DNA from: REEB95 sp963810055
GTDB lineage: Bacteria > Pseudomonadota > Alphaproteobacteria > ATCC43930 > CGMCC-115725
NCBI GenBank assembly: GCA_963810055.1
Contig: CAWEME010000002.1
Location: forward strand, 1-49,549
Length of the DNA: 49,549 bases
Reading direction: 5' to 3'
How positions within the stretch are numbered: the first letter of the stretch is position 1; the number at the start of each line of letters is the position of its first letter. The notes under the pieces were generated by a model that saw only the letters and a list, made by a program, of their open reading frames with translations, made no database searches and was not told where the DNA came from. A program made the position numbers and the translations under genes. Of this stretch, positions 9,637-17,537 are shown piece after piece.

Positions 9637-11366
9637 GACGCGCGGAAGCTCCACAGCCGCAGGCTCGACAACGCCACCGCGCCGAGCTTGGGCAGGAAGC
9701 TCGGGCGCAGCAATCCCTCGTCGAATTCCTTCATGCGCCTTGCATTCTCGCCGTAGCAATTCTCGAGGAAGCGGCGGAAGGTGAAGCCTTCGAGGAAGAC
9801 GCTGGCCTGCGTCGCGGAGAAATCCTTGCCGTCATTGACCTGCGCGCCGCGCCGCGCCGTGCCGACCAGGCGCTTCAACGCGCGGTAATAGTAGCGCAAG
9901 GAGGTCAGGCCGCGGCGCCAGGCCGAGGCATGGCCGCGGCGCATTTCGTGATAGGCCATCCAGTTGACGAAGAAGACGATGTGGCGCGTCTCCTCGTACA
10001 TCAGCCGGTCGAAGATGGCGAATATCGATTCCGGCAGGAAGCCCGCCTCTTTCGCGATCTTGAACACGCCGAAGCCCAGGAAGGAATCGACGCACTCGCC
10101 ATAGCCGAAATCCTTGAATGCGGTCTCGATGTCCGGCGACAAGGGTTCGAGCGGCATTTCCTTCGCATCGATGCCGTAACGCTTGATCATCACGCGGAGC
10201 AGATCGGCGTGGCGCGCCTCCTCGAAGCCTTGCAGCGCCACCGCGTCCTTCACCACCGGGTCGTCGATGGTCTCGGTGAAGGCCTTGACGATGGCGCCGG
10301 CGCGCTTTTCCGTGTGCAGCACTTCCTGCCAGAACGGCACCGAGCGCAGGCGCTTCAAGGCCGCGTCGTCGAGTTCGGGCCAGGGCAAGGTTTCGGGGTC
10401 GTAATCCTGATAAGTCTCCTTGAAGTGGCGGCAGAACGCTTCCTTGTGCGCTTCTGAGCCGATGGCGATCTCGTTCTTCTTGCCCATGAAGCGACGGGCC
10501 AGCCGCACCATCCGCGGCACGAAATTCGGCCGCAGCAGGCGCGTGTCGTAGCCGTCGAGGCGGCGGTCGTTCTCGGCCAGGCAGACGTCCATCAGCTCCG
10601 CGGTGTCGATATCGACCCCGACCTGCTTGCTGCCGGTGACGGTGAAGTTGTTGTCGGCGTCGGGCACGCTGCCGATGCCGCGCGCGATGCCGATGCGCTC
10701 CCAGATCAGGAACGCCCAGACGCCCAGCACCTTGAGCGCGAACCACGGCCGGCGCCACCAAGGCATGTTGCGCTTGTGCCAGGCCACCCAGTTGACGAAG
10801 AACAGGATGTGCCGCCCCTCTTCCTGCATCACCGGCTCGAAGGTTTCGACCAGCTCGGGCGGGAAAAAGCCCGAGCGCTTGGCCACTTCGAACAGGCCGA
10901 AGGCGAAGAAGCTGTCGATGCATTCGCTGTAGCCCGTCACCATGAAGGCCCATTCCGGGTCGCGCGGCTTTACGTAGGGCGGCTCGGGCGCGAGCTTGAT
11001 GCCGTAGGCCTGGACCATGTTGGCGAGCACCTCCTTGTGCCGGCCTTCCTCGAAGCCGTTCAATTCGATCGCCTTGTGCAGCACCGGGTCGGAAACCTGT
11101 TCGCCATAGGTCAAGACGCGCAGCCTAGCCTTGCGCTCGGTCTGCACCGCGATGTCCCAGATCGGCAGGCCGACCAGCCGGTTGCGCGCGCCGTCATCGA
11201 GCTTGGGCCAATCGATCACCGCAGGCTTGTAGGGATTGAAGGTGTCGAGCAGCATCTGGCTGAACATCGCCTTGTGCGTGTCGCTGCCCAGGCGCACCGG
11301 CCCGGTCGCGGCGCCCTGCCAGATGCGGGCGGCGCGGTCGGCCTCGGCGACCGTCGATAATTTCAT
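9633..11366 (-). CDS. Tandem double ferritin-like di-iron protein, function unknown
   Basis: The 577 residues consist of two homologous halves (about 27-275 and 303-560). Each has a complete four-helix di-iron ligand set: E77, E107/H110, E148, E183/H186 in the first half and E353, E383/H386, E424, E459/H462 in the second. The halves repeat the same landmarks in order: a TE(R/K)(K/R)A helix, GFEE(G/A)RH, (S/G)EC(I/V)DSF, and an E(G/T)RHI-x-FFVNW segment followed by a WH/YH step. Ferritin-like di-iron proteins include oxidases, oxygenases and hydroxylases; I do not recognise a characterised member. No signal peptide is visible, and a hydrophobic Trp-rich stretch follows the last ligand helix in half 1. 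It is the first gene of an operon with the HpnL-like protein and the thioesterase. Confidence 0.8.
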   Translation of the reverse strand: MKLSTVAEADRAARIWQGAATGPVRLGSDTHKAMFSQMLLDTFNPYKPAVIDWPKLDDGARNRLVGLPIWDIAVQTERKARLRVLTYGEQVSDPVLHKAIELNGFEEGRHKEVLANMVQAYGIKLAPEPPYVKPRDPEWAFMVTGYSECIDSFFAFGLFEVAKRSGFFPPELVETFEPVMQEEGRHILFFVNWVAWHKRNMPWWRRPWFALKVLGVWAFLIWERIGIARGIGSVPDADNNFTVTGSKQVGVDIDTAELMDVCLAENDRRLDGYDTRLLRPNFVPRMVRLARRFMGKKNEIAIGSEAHKEAFCRHFKETYQDYDPETLPWPELDDAALKRLRSVPFWQEVLHTEKRAGAIVKAFTETIDDPVVKDAVALQGFEEARHADLLRVMIKRYGIDAKEMPLEPLSPDIETAFKDFGYGECVDSFLGFGVFKIAKEAGFLPESIFAIFDRLMYEETRHIVFFVNWMAYHEMRRGHASAWRRGLTSLRYYYRALKRLVGTARRGAQVNDGKDFSATQASVFLEGFTFRRFLENCYGENARRMKEFDEGLLRPSFLPKLGAVALSSLRLWSFRAS

Positions 11367-11550
11367 CGAAAAACCCCTGTTCTTGAGCTTTTTAGACCAT
11401 GAGACGAGAGTTTAACCCGGCGCACTATGTCGCGTCGCGATGCCGCTTCCAAGCGCCCCGGCAGCCCGGCCCCAAGCTTTAAAGCCGGGATCGGCCTTCG
11501 GCGCCAAGGCACCCTGTCTTTTATTTTAGCCTTTTATTCGACCGAGGGTG

Positions 11551-11578
11551 GTGAAAAGCGCCATTTTCGCCCTATAAT
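11551..11578 (+). promoter_or_regulatory. Candidate promoter for the small secreted protein
   Basis: GTGAAA (11551-11556), a 16-nt spacer and a consensus TATAAT (11573-11578) precede the ATG at 11615 by about 37 nt. The surrounding 11367-11614 region, between two divergent genes, is otherwise AT-richer than its neighbours and holds no other feature I can support. Confidence 0.5.
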
Positions 11579-11614
11579 TCAATATCGGTTCGGCTTTGGC
11601 GGATGGGGACAATC

Positions 11615-11944
11615 ATGCGGCAGGGATTTTGGCTGGCGGCACTGGTAGCGGCTTCGGTGATGATCGCGCCCGCTGCTTTCGCCTGGGAAATACAGCACAC
11701 GGACACCAACCCCGACGGCACGCCGCGCTTCGCGGATCCCGACGAGACCACCGACGCGATGGCCGAGCACCTCACCGACGGCGGCAACGGCGGCACTGCC
11801 AGCTCGAGCATCATGCATTTCGGCAACACCACCCTGTCGATCGGCGGCGGCTCCGGAAACAATTACAGCATGTCGCCGGCGCTGCAGCAGCAATTCATCG
11901 GCAATCCGGCGATCTCGGGCACGGTTCCGAATTCGAACTGGTAG
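11615..11944 (+). CDS. Small secreted protein of unknown function
   Basis: The 109-residue product starts with a clear Sec signal peptide (MRQGFWLAALVAASVMIAPA, cleavage after AFA). The mature part of about 86 residues is acidic and Gly/Ser/Asn-rich (GGNGGTASSSIMHFGNTTLS, IGGGSGNNYSMSPALQQQF). It has no cysteines and no motif I recognise. I use ATG 11615 rather than 11603 because GGGGAC lies just upstream and the signal peptide begins there. It stands alone between the di-iron operon and the exbD end of the metal island, with a good promoter of its own. Confidence 0.65.
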   Translation: MRQGFWLAALVAASVMIAPAAFAWEIQHTDTNPDGTPRFADPDETTDAMAEHLTDGGNGGTASSSIMHFGNTTLSIGGGSGNNYSMSPALQQQFIGNPAISGTVPNSNW

Positions 11945-12020
11945 TCCGGGGGCATCGCCGCCGCTGCCCGGCTGAATCCGCGACCGGTCTTATGATTTTC
12001 CGCGCCTTCGCGTGCGGGCG

Positions 12021-12443
12021 TCACTCCATATATTGCTGGTTGGCGACGATGCCGATCTTGACCACGCCGGCATGCTGCGCCTCGGCCAGCACCATCGCGA
12101 CATAGGCGTATTTCGTCCGCCGGTCGGCGGCAACGTGGATTTCCGGCTGCGGCTCCGCGTTCGCCGCATTGCGCATGTCGCGTTCCAGCGCGGCGCGGTC
12201 GGGAACCGCGCCGCCGTTCCAGGTGATCGCCCCGTCGGCCGATATCGCGAGATCGACCACCACCGGCTTGACGATCGGCGGAGGCTGATTGCGCGGCATG
12301 TCGAGTTTCACCGCGTGGGTCTGCACCGGAATGGTAATGATGAGCATGATGAGCAGCACCAGCATGACGTCGATCAGCGGCGTCGTGTTGATGTCCACCA
12401 TCACCTCGTTTTCGCCTCTATGCTCGCGTAGATTGATCGCCAT
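12021..12443 (-). CDS. exbD: ExbD/TolR-family biopolymer transport protein (second copy)
   Basis: Inner-membrane proton-channel subunit that works with ExbB to energise TonB. The 140-residue product has a short cytoplasmic start, one membrane span with the conserved channel aspartate (INTTPLIDVMLVLLIMLIIT) and a periplasmic domain (VDLAISADGAITWNGG; PEIHVAADRRTKYAYVAMV). The start MAINLREHRG at 12443 is chosen over an upstream extension that overlaps the preceding gene. It is the last gene of the island's leftward operon, 5 nt after the other exbD. The two ExbDs are clearly different outside the membrane span, so this is not a recent duplicate. Confidence 0.9.
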   Translation of the reverse strand: MAINLREHRGENEVMVDINTTPLIDVMLVLLIMLIITIPVQTHAVKLDMPRNQPPPIVKPVVVDLAISADGAITWNGGAVPDRAALERDMRNAANAEPQPEIHVAADRRTKYAYVAMVLAEAQHAGVVKIGIVANQQYME

Positions 12444-12448
12444 CGGCC

Positions 12449-12901
12449 CTACTCCGCCGCCGGCGCGGCCGCGCCGCGCTGGGGTTGGGTGATGAAGGCG
12501 ATCTTGGCTATTCCGGCGCGCTGGCAATCGACGATGACACGGCCGACGAATTCATAAGCGACGTCCTTGTCGGCGCGGATATGGACCTCGGGTTGCGGCT
12601 GATCCGTCGCGCGCGCCTCGAGCCGGGCCAGCAGCACGGCGCGATCTCGCACGATTTCATTGTTCCAATAGACCCGGCCCGTCTTGTCGATCGCTATGAC
12701 GATGTTTTCCGGCCGGGTCTGGGTCGGCTGATTCACTTCGTTGGGCAGCGCGACCTGCACCGCATGCGTTACCACCGGGATGGTGATCAGGAAGATGATC
12801 AGCAGCACCAGCATGACGTCGACCAGCGGCGTCGTATTGATGGCCGCGGAAAGGGCGTGGTCGTCGCCCGGCTCGTCGAACAGGCCGCGATTGACCGCCA
12901 T
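12449..12901 (-). CDS. exbD: ExbD/TolR-family biopolymer transport protein (first copy)
   Basis: ExbD subunit of the TonB motor. It has 150 residues: a cytoplasmic start (MAVNRGLFDEPGDDHALSAA), a membrane span with the channel Asp (INTTPLVDVMLVLLIIFLIT), then a periplasmic domain (IVIAIDKTGRVYWNNE; PEVHIRADKDVAYEFVGRVI). It starts directly at the end of exbB with no gap, and ends 5 nt before the second exbD. ExbB-ExbD1-ExbD2 sets are known in several Gram-negative groups; here the set belongs to the receptor operon. Confidence 0.92.
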   Translation of the reverse strand: MAVNRGLFDEPGDDHALSAAINTTPLVDVMLVLLIIFLITIPVVTHAVQVALPNEVNQPTQTRPENIVIAIDKTGRVYWNNEIVRDRAVLLARLEARATDQPQPEVHIRADKDVAYEFVGRVIVDCQRAGIAKIAFITQPQRGAAAPAAE

Positions 12902-13753
12902 CTAAGCCCCCCGCACGGCGGATTTCGCCGTCTTGCCGCCGACCAACATGGTGTGCAGATCGGCGGCGAAACCGCGCACCCGGTCCATCGCAACCTTGTT
13001 GCGCCGGACCATCCAGTTGTAGCCGAGCACCGCCGGCACCGCGACCGCGAGGCCGAGCGCCGTCATGATCAGCGCCTCGCCGACCGGGCCCGCGACCACG
13101 TCGATGCTCGCTTGCCCGGCGATGCCGATGGCGGTGAGCGCGTGGTAGATGCCCCATACCGTGCCGAAGAGGCCGACGAAAGGCGCGGTCGAGCCGACCG
13201 TCGCCAGGAAGGCGAGTCCGGACTGCATCCGGTTGTTGATCGTTTCGATCGAGCGCTGAAGCGACATCAGGATCCAGGAGTTCAGATCGACTTGCTTCGC
13301 CAAGCCGCCCTCGTAGCTCTGCGCCGCCTGCATGCCGTCCTCCGCCACCATGCGGAAGGCGCTGTCTTGATCGAGCCGGTTGGAGCCGTCGCGCAAAGAC
13401 GCGGCGCTCCAGAAGGTGGCGTTGGCGCGTTGGCCCTGGCGCAAGAGCTGCGTCTGCTCGATCCATTTGGTAATCATGATGTACCAGCTGCCGAGCGACA
13501 TGATGACGAGTATCAGCAGCGTGCCCCGCGCGACGACATCGCCGCTCGCCCACAGCGCCGACAGGCCGTAGGGGTTTTCCACCAGCACGGTCGCGTCATT
13601 GATCGCCGGTGGCGCCGTCGGCGCCGTCGCGACGGCGGGCGCTGGGCTGGTTTGCGCGAATCCTGCCGCCGGAACCGCGATTAAGAGCAATCCCGCCACG
13701 GCGAGACTGGCGCACCAACGAGGCAAAAACGTGAAGGGTCGGATGATGGTCAT
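12902..13753 (-). CDS. exbB: ExbB/TolQ-family proton channel protein with N-terminal signal region
   Basis: Inner-membrane motor subunit that forms the pentameric proton channel with ExbD. The 283-residue product starts with a signal-like stretch (SLAVAGLLLIAVPAAGFAQ) and a Pro/Ala periplasmic segment, as in long ExbB proteins. The first span follows (GTLLILVIMSLGSWYIMI), then a cytoplasmic loop and the MotA/TolQ/ExbB domain (FLATVGSTAPFVGLFGTVWG; EALIMTALGLAVAVPAVLGY). It lies between tonB (12 nt upstream) and the first exbD (no gap). Position in the receptor operon suggests a motor dedicated to this metal system. Confidence 0.93.
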   Translation of the reverse strand: MTIIRPFTFLPRWCASLAVAGLLLIAVPAAGFAQTSPAPAVATAPTAPPAINDATVLVENPYGLSALWASGDVVARGTLLILVIMSLGSWYIMITKWIEQTQLLRQGQRANATFWSAASLRDGSNRLDQDSAFRMVAEDGMQAAQSYEGGLAKQVDLNSWILMSLQRSIETINNRMQSGLAFLATVGSTAPFVGLFGTVWGIYHALTAIGIAGQASIDVVAGPVGEALIMTALGLAVAVPAVLGYNWMVRRNKVAMDRVRGFAADLHTMLVGGKTAKSAVRGA

Positions 13754-13765
13754 GGTGATGCCTGC

Positions 13766-14329
13766 CTATCTGAGTTTCCAGGTGAATTTCAACGTGTGCC
13801 ACATCTCGCGCTTCTGCCCGTCGATCATGCCGGGGATGAAGCGGTAATCGCTCCTGATGCCCTCGATCGCGGCCCGGTCGAGATCGGGAAAGCCGCTCGA
13901 TTGCGCGAGCCTTGCGTCGAGCACGCGGCCGTCAGTGCCGACCAGAACCTGCAACACGACCGAGCCCTGCTCGCCGGCGCGCCGCGCATTCGCGGGGTAA
14001 TCGGGATCGCGGCTCCACGCGCGATCGACCATGGGCGGCACGTTGGCGCTGCCGGTGATCGCGGTCGGTCCCGCCGGAGCGCTCGGCAACTGCACCTCGG
14101 GCGGCGGCACGAAGGGTTTCGGCGCCGGCGCCGGCGGCGGTTTGGCGGGTTCGGGCGGCGGCGGCGGCACGGCGATGATACTGGCCTCGATCTGATGCTG
14201 GAAAAGATTGATCGACCGCTGGGCGAGCGCATGCACCAGCGCGTAGATCAGTCCCACATGGACGAGCACGACGAGCCCCAGCCCCACCAGCCGGGCGGTC
14301 GAAAGTCGCGGTGCGCGATAGGAGGCCAT
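13766..14329 (-). CDS. tonB: TonB energy-transducing protein
   Basis: Transfers proton-motive energy from ExbBD to an outer-membrane receptor. The 187-residue product has an N-terminal anchor (LVGLGLVVLVHVGLIYALVH), a Pro-rich spacer (VPPPPPEPAKPPPAPAPKPF) and a TonB C-terminal domain (DYPANARRAGEQGSVVLQVL; SSGFPDLDRAAIEGIRSDYRF). The ATG follows the receptor's TGA with no gap, so translation is probably coupled to the receptor. The spacer is short, as usual for TonBs devoted to one receptor. Confidence 0.93.
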   Translation of the reverse strand: MASYRAPRLSTARLVGLGLVVLVHVGLIYALVHALAQRSINLFQHQIEASIIAVPPPPPEPAKPPPAPAPKPFVPPPEVQLPSAPAGPTAITGSANVPPMVDRAWSRDPDYPANARRAGEQGSVVLQVLVGTDGRVLDARLAQSSGFPDLDRAAIEGIRSDYRFIPGMIDGQKREMWHTLKFTWKLR

Positions 14330-16549
14330 TCAGAATTCCTTCTTCAGGCCCATGAAGAACGAGCGCCGCGGTCCGTATTGCGAGGCGAACACGCCGACAC
14401 CCGTGCCCGAACGCAACAGGTAGGTTTCGTCGAGCACGTTGATGACGCTGAAGCTGACGTCGATGGCGCCGCCCGGCACGTTGTCGAAGCGGTGCGAGAC
14501 GCCGAGATTGACCTGCTCGTAGGACGGCACCGTGCCCTGGTTGTAGCAATCGCCGTAATTCTGGGTGCGCAGGCCCGAGCCGGCGATGACGTCGATACTG
14601 TAGCGCGTGGCGTACCAGAGATAGGACATGCCCGCCGAGGCGGTCATCAGCTGGCTGTGGTCGGTGTTGACCAGATGGGTCGCGGCGTATTGCAAATCCA
14701 ATTCCGGGCAGCCATTGGCCGGAACGTTGGAGAAATTGAACTGTTCCGAGGAGATATCCTCGGCCTTCTGTTCGGCGATGGCGAGATTGCCGTAATAGGA
14801 GAAATTGCCCTTCTCGTAGGTGGTGGTGAGTTCGACGCCTTTGTTGAACCCGACGTGGTAGTTGAACGGGGTCAGGATGACCGGCGCGCCGAACTGGCCT
14901 TCGTCGATCAGGTTGCGCGAATATTTGTAATAGACGTCGATGCCGGCTTTGAGGCCGGTCATGATTTCCTGTTCAACCCCGGCGTCGAAATATTGCGCCC
15001 GCTCGGCCTTGATCGGCGAATTGGCGCTCGACGCCGCCGCACCGGTCGTCGATACGAAAAGGTTGGGATTGGGGACCAGCTCGAAGGGCGGCGGGGTGAA
15101 ATAATTGGCATAGCCCGCATGGACCGTGGTGGCGGGCATCGGCTGCCAGACCCCGTTGAGCCGCGGGCTGATTTGGTTTTCCTTCGTATAGCTCTCCTGG
15201 TCGAAGCGGGCGCCGTAATTCAGCGTGAAGCCCGGCGTCAGCTTCCAGGCGTCCTGCGCATAGGCGCTGTAGGTCCAGTCGCTCTTGGCGCTATTGTTGG
15301 AGATGTAGAAGGGCGCGTCCGGCCCGGCGGCGTACTCAACATAGGAATTCGTGGCGGTGGAGGCCCGTTCCGTCTCCATCAGCAGCCCGGCGCGGAAGGT
15401 GTGACCGGAGATCGCCTTGTAGCTGCCATCGGCCTGCATGCCGTTGACGAGGCTTTGGCGCAACGCTTCCTGGCCGATGCCGTTGAACAGCAGGTCGCCG
15501 TATAGATCGGGATGGAAATGCAGCGTGCTGTATTTGCTGTAGCCGGAAACCTGGACGTCGAAATCCTGGCGCGATTGCAGGTAGGAAAGAATCCCATAGC
15601 TGCTGGTCTCGACCTGGTATTCGTTGAGCTGCGCCGAATTGTAGGTGCCGTTGCCGTTGATGGTATAGGCCGTCGCCTGCCCCGGATTGTTCGGGATCTG
15701 GAACTGCCCGTCGAAGGTGCCGGCGAGCAGGTTGATCCGTGTCGAGGCATCAACCGGCTTGTCGAGATAGAGGAAGTCGTGGCTCTGCTCGGTATCGTCG
15801 TGGATGGCGTTGTAATCGGGCGTCGGCGGCTCGATGCCACGGGTGTTTTGCAGGTAATCGCTCGCGACGTAATAATTGTAACCGGCGATCGAGCCGCCAT
15901 ATTCGACGCTCGGCTGCATCGTGTCGTAGCTGCCGCCATAGATGCCGATTGAGCCGCCGGGCGCGAAACTGCCGCTCTTGGTTTCGATATCGACAATGCC
16001 GGCGGTGCGCAGCCCGTACTGCGCCGGCAAGGTGCCGGTGATCAACTCGACCGAGCTGGCGAGTCGGGTGCTGAAGCCCTGGCCGAAGTAGCTGATGCCT
16101 TCCGGCAGCAGGATGCCGTTGATGCGGTATTGCACGTTGGCGTGCTCGTTGCGGATGTGGAGCTCGGCGTTTTCGGCGCTGTCCTGGTTGACGCCGGGCG
16201 CCTGCAGCAGCACCTGGCTGAGCGAGGCATCGGCGCCGCCGGGCAGCGCTTCGATCGCCTGGCTGCCCAGGCTGTAGCTCGCGGCGCCGACATCGCTCTT
16301 GATTGTGCTGACGGCGCCGATGCTTTGCGCGGTTACGACGATCTCTTCCGTCGGGGCGCCGGGCGGCGGTAGCGGCGGTTCCTGCGCTTGCGCCCGCGCC
16401 GCGCTGATCCAGGCGGGCGCCAGCATGACGGCGAGCGCCAGCGCGCCAAGCCGCGTGGCGTTGCGGCAGATCGGATCGAAGGTCGCGGATGCGTCGTGAT
16501 GCACCGGCACGGATTCCATCGGCATGAGATCGATTTCGGCAGCGGGCAA
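14330..16549 (-). CDS. TonB-dependent outer-membrane receptor, probable metal or metallophore importer
   Basis: A 739-residue receptor. After an N-terminal region with a signal sequence (ALALAVMLAPAWISAARA) comes a TonB box (EEIVVTAQ, about residue 68), a plug domain (LSQVLLQAPGVNQDSAENAE; YRINGILLPEGIS; VELITGTLPAQYG) and a 22-strand-type barrel ending in a terminal Phe (FFMGLKKEF), as outer-membrane barrels do. The first codons (MPAAEIDLMPMES) put the signal sequence unusually far in; ATGs at 16525 and 16519 are alternatives. The loops are not His-rich. It follows the DUF2946 gene by 32 nt and leads into tonB, exbB and two exbDs. The metal specificity is inferred only from the neighbouring Fur-family gene and ABC transporter. 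Confidence 0.88.
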   Translation of the reverse strand: MPAAEIDLMPMESVPVHHDASATFDPICRNATRLGALALAVMLAPAWISAARAQAQEPPLPPPGAPTEEIVVTAQSIGAVSTIKSDVGAASYSLGSQAIEALPGGADASLSQVLLQAPGVNQDSAENAELHIRNEHANVQYRINGILLPEGISYFGQGFSTRLASSVELITGTLPAQYGLRTAGIVDIETKSGSFAPGGSIGIYGGSYDTMQPSVEYGGSIAGYNYYVASDYLQNTRGIEPPTPDYNAIHDDTEQSHDFLYLDKPVDASTRINLLAGTFDGQFQIPNNPGQATAYTINGNGTYNSAQLNEYQVETSSYGILSYLQSRQDFDVQVSGYSKYSTLHFHPDLYGDLLFNGIGQEALRQSLVNGMQADGSYKAISGHTFRAGLLMETERASTATNSYVEYAAGPDAPFYISNNSAKSDWTYSAYAQDAWKLTPGFTLNYGARFDQESYTKENQISPRLNGVWQPMPATTVHAGYANYFTPPPFELVPNPNLFVSTTGAAASSANSPIKAERAQYFDAGVEQEIMTGLKAGIDVYYKYSRNLIDEGQFGAPVILTPFNYHVGFNKGVELTTTYEKGNFSYYGNLAIAEQKAEDISSEQFNFSNVPANGCPELDLQYAATHLVNTDHSQLMTASAGMSYLWYATRYSIDVIAGSGLRTQNYGDCYNQGTVPSYEQVNLGVSHRFDNVPGGAIDVSFSVINVLDETYLLRSGTGVGVFASQYGPRRSFFMGLKKEF

Positions 16550-16581
16550 CCCGGCCCGGCCGGAGGTTCAGTCAGGCGATC

Positions 16582-16932
16582 TCAGGCGATGGGCGGAGCA
16601 CGGGTGCGAAAGAGGTAATAAGCCGGCGGCGACAGCAGCAATTCGGATATCCCGGCGGCAGGTGCCGCGGCGGGGGATTCGCTCGGCAACGCCAACACGA
16701 TTGGCGGCGGCAGCGCCGCGCCACTGGCCATGTGCATGACCTGGCAGATGGCGCAGCCGTCTTCGTCGGGCCCGGCCGGTATCGGCACGCTGTCACGGGC
16801 CGGCATGGCGAAAACGGTCGGGCCGGTGCTGCCCAGCAGGCGGTAGAAATCCTCGGGATGCATGTGGCCGTAACTGGCGGCGAATTGCACCAGCATGGCG
16901 GCCAAGGCGAGGAAGCGGGCGATACCAGCCAT
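16582..16932 (-). CDS. DUF2946-type small exported protein with CxxC...MH motif
   Basis: A 116-residue protein with an N-terminal hydrophobic stretch (ARFLALAAMLVQFAAS) and the DUF2946-like core CAICQVMHMASG, a likely metal-binding Cys/Met/His cluster. A second small motif, YGHMHPEDFY, follows the signal region. The start at 16932 is chosen for its GGGGGGAAG ribosome site about 8 nt upstream; the open frame reaches 17046. Members of this family often sit beside TonB-dependent receptors and metal genes, which matches its place as first gene of the receptor-tonB-exbBD operon. The biochemical role of the family is not established. Confidence 0.7.
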   Translation of the reverse strand: MAGIARFLALAAMLVQFAASYGHMHPEDFYRLLGSTGPTVFAMPARDSVPIPAGPDEDGCAICQVMHMASGAALPPPIVLALPSESPAAAPAAGISELLLSPPAYYLFRTRAPPIA

Positions 16933-17073
16933 CGGGGCACTTCCCCCCTGCCCCGCCGCTTCAATCACGTCCGGTCCGAGCGAAACAGATTTGCCGCGCA
17001 ATCCCCGCCCCTTTGTCGCCAGCATAGGTAAGGCGATCCGATCCAAGAAGTGTCGCAGCCCGGCGCCGGTATT

Positions 17074-17086
17074 GCAAGTTACTTGC
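17074..17086. promoter_or_regulatory. Candidate Fur-family (Zur/Mur-like) operator
   Basis: GCAAGT-T-ACTTGC is a perfect 13-nt inverted repeat in the 185-nt gap between the DUF2946-receptor operon (leftward) and the Fur-family gene (rightward), 31 nt before the latter's start. Symmetry and position between divergent metal genes suggest an autoregulatory operator serving both arms. It does not match the classical iron Fur box. Binding is not shown. Confidence 0.55.
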
Positions 17087-17117
17087 GTTATCCGCCGCTG
17101 CGGTCTATCTCTCCGTC

Positions 17118-17525
17118 ATGGCGCGAAAATCCCGCATCCCCGCCGCCTTGGTCGGGCTGATGGCGCGCGGCAAGCATCACGCCTGGACGCTCGAGGAGCT
17201 TCAGGCCGGGCTTGTCCGCGACGGTGCCGCCGCGGATTTTTCGTCGGTGTTCCGCGCCGCCGAAAAACTGGCGGCTGAAGGCGCCGTCCGCAAACTCGTG
17301 ATCGAGGATGGTCGCGCCCGTTTCGAACAGGCCGGAGCGCATCACGATCACCTGCATTGCACAAGCTGCGACGAACTCGTTCCCATGCCGTGCGTCGTCC
17401 GCGCCAACACCTTCGCCGCGCTCGAAGCGCGCACCGGAGCGGCCATCGCCGAGCACAACATCGTTTTCAGCGGCGTCTGCGGGAACTGCCGGACGGTGCG
17501 GAATCCGCGCCGGAAACGCCGGTGA
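17118..17525 (+). CDS. Fur-family metalloregulator (Zur/Mur-like)
   Basis: A 135-residue repressor-type regulator. It has an N-terminal winged helix (TLEELQAGLVRDG; DFSSVFRAAEKLAAEGAVRK), then the Fur metal site HHDHLHCTSC at about residues 74-83 and the second structural zinc pair CGNC near the end. Fur-family proteins repress uptake genes when loaded with their metal. Its neighbours, a metal ABC transporter 12 nt downstream and a TonB receptor operon on the other strand, make it a Zur- or Mur-type regulator rather than iron Fur, but the sequence alone does not settle the metal. The shared inverted repeat at 17074-17086 is the obvious target. Confidence 0.85.
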   Translation: MARKSRIPAALVGLMARGKHHAWTLEELQAGLVRDGAAADFSSVFRAAEKLAAEGAVRKLVIEDGRARFEQAGAHHDHLHCTSCDELVPMPCVVRANTFAALEARTGAAIAEHNIVFSGVCGNCRTVRNPRRKRR

Positions 17526-17537
17526 TCGGCGCAAGCC

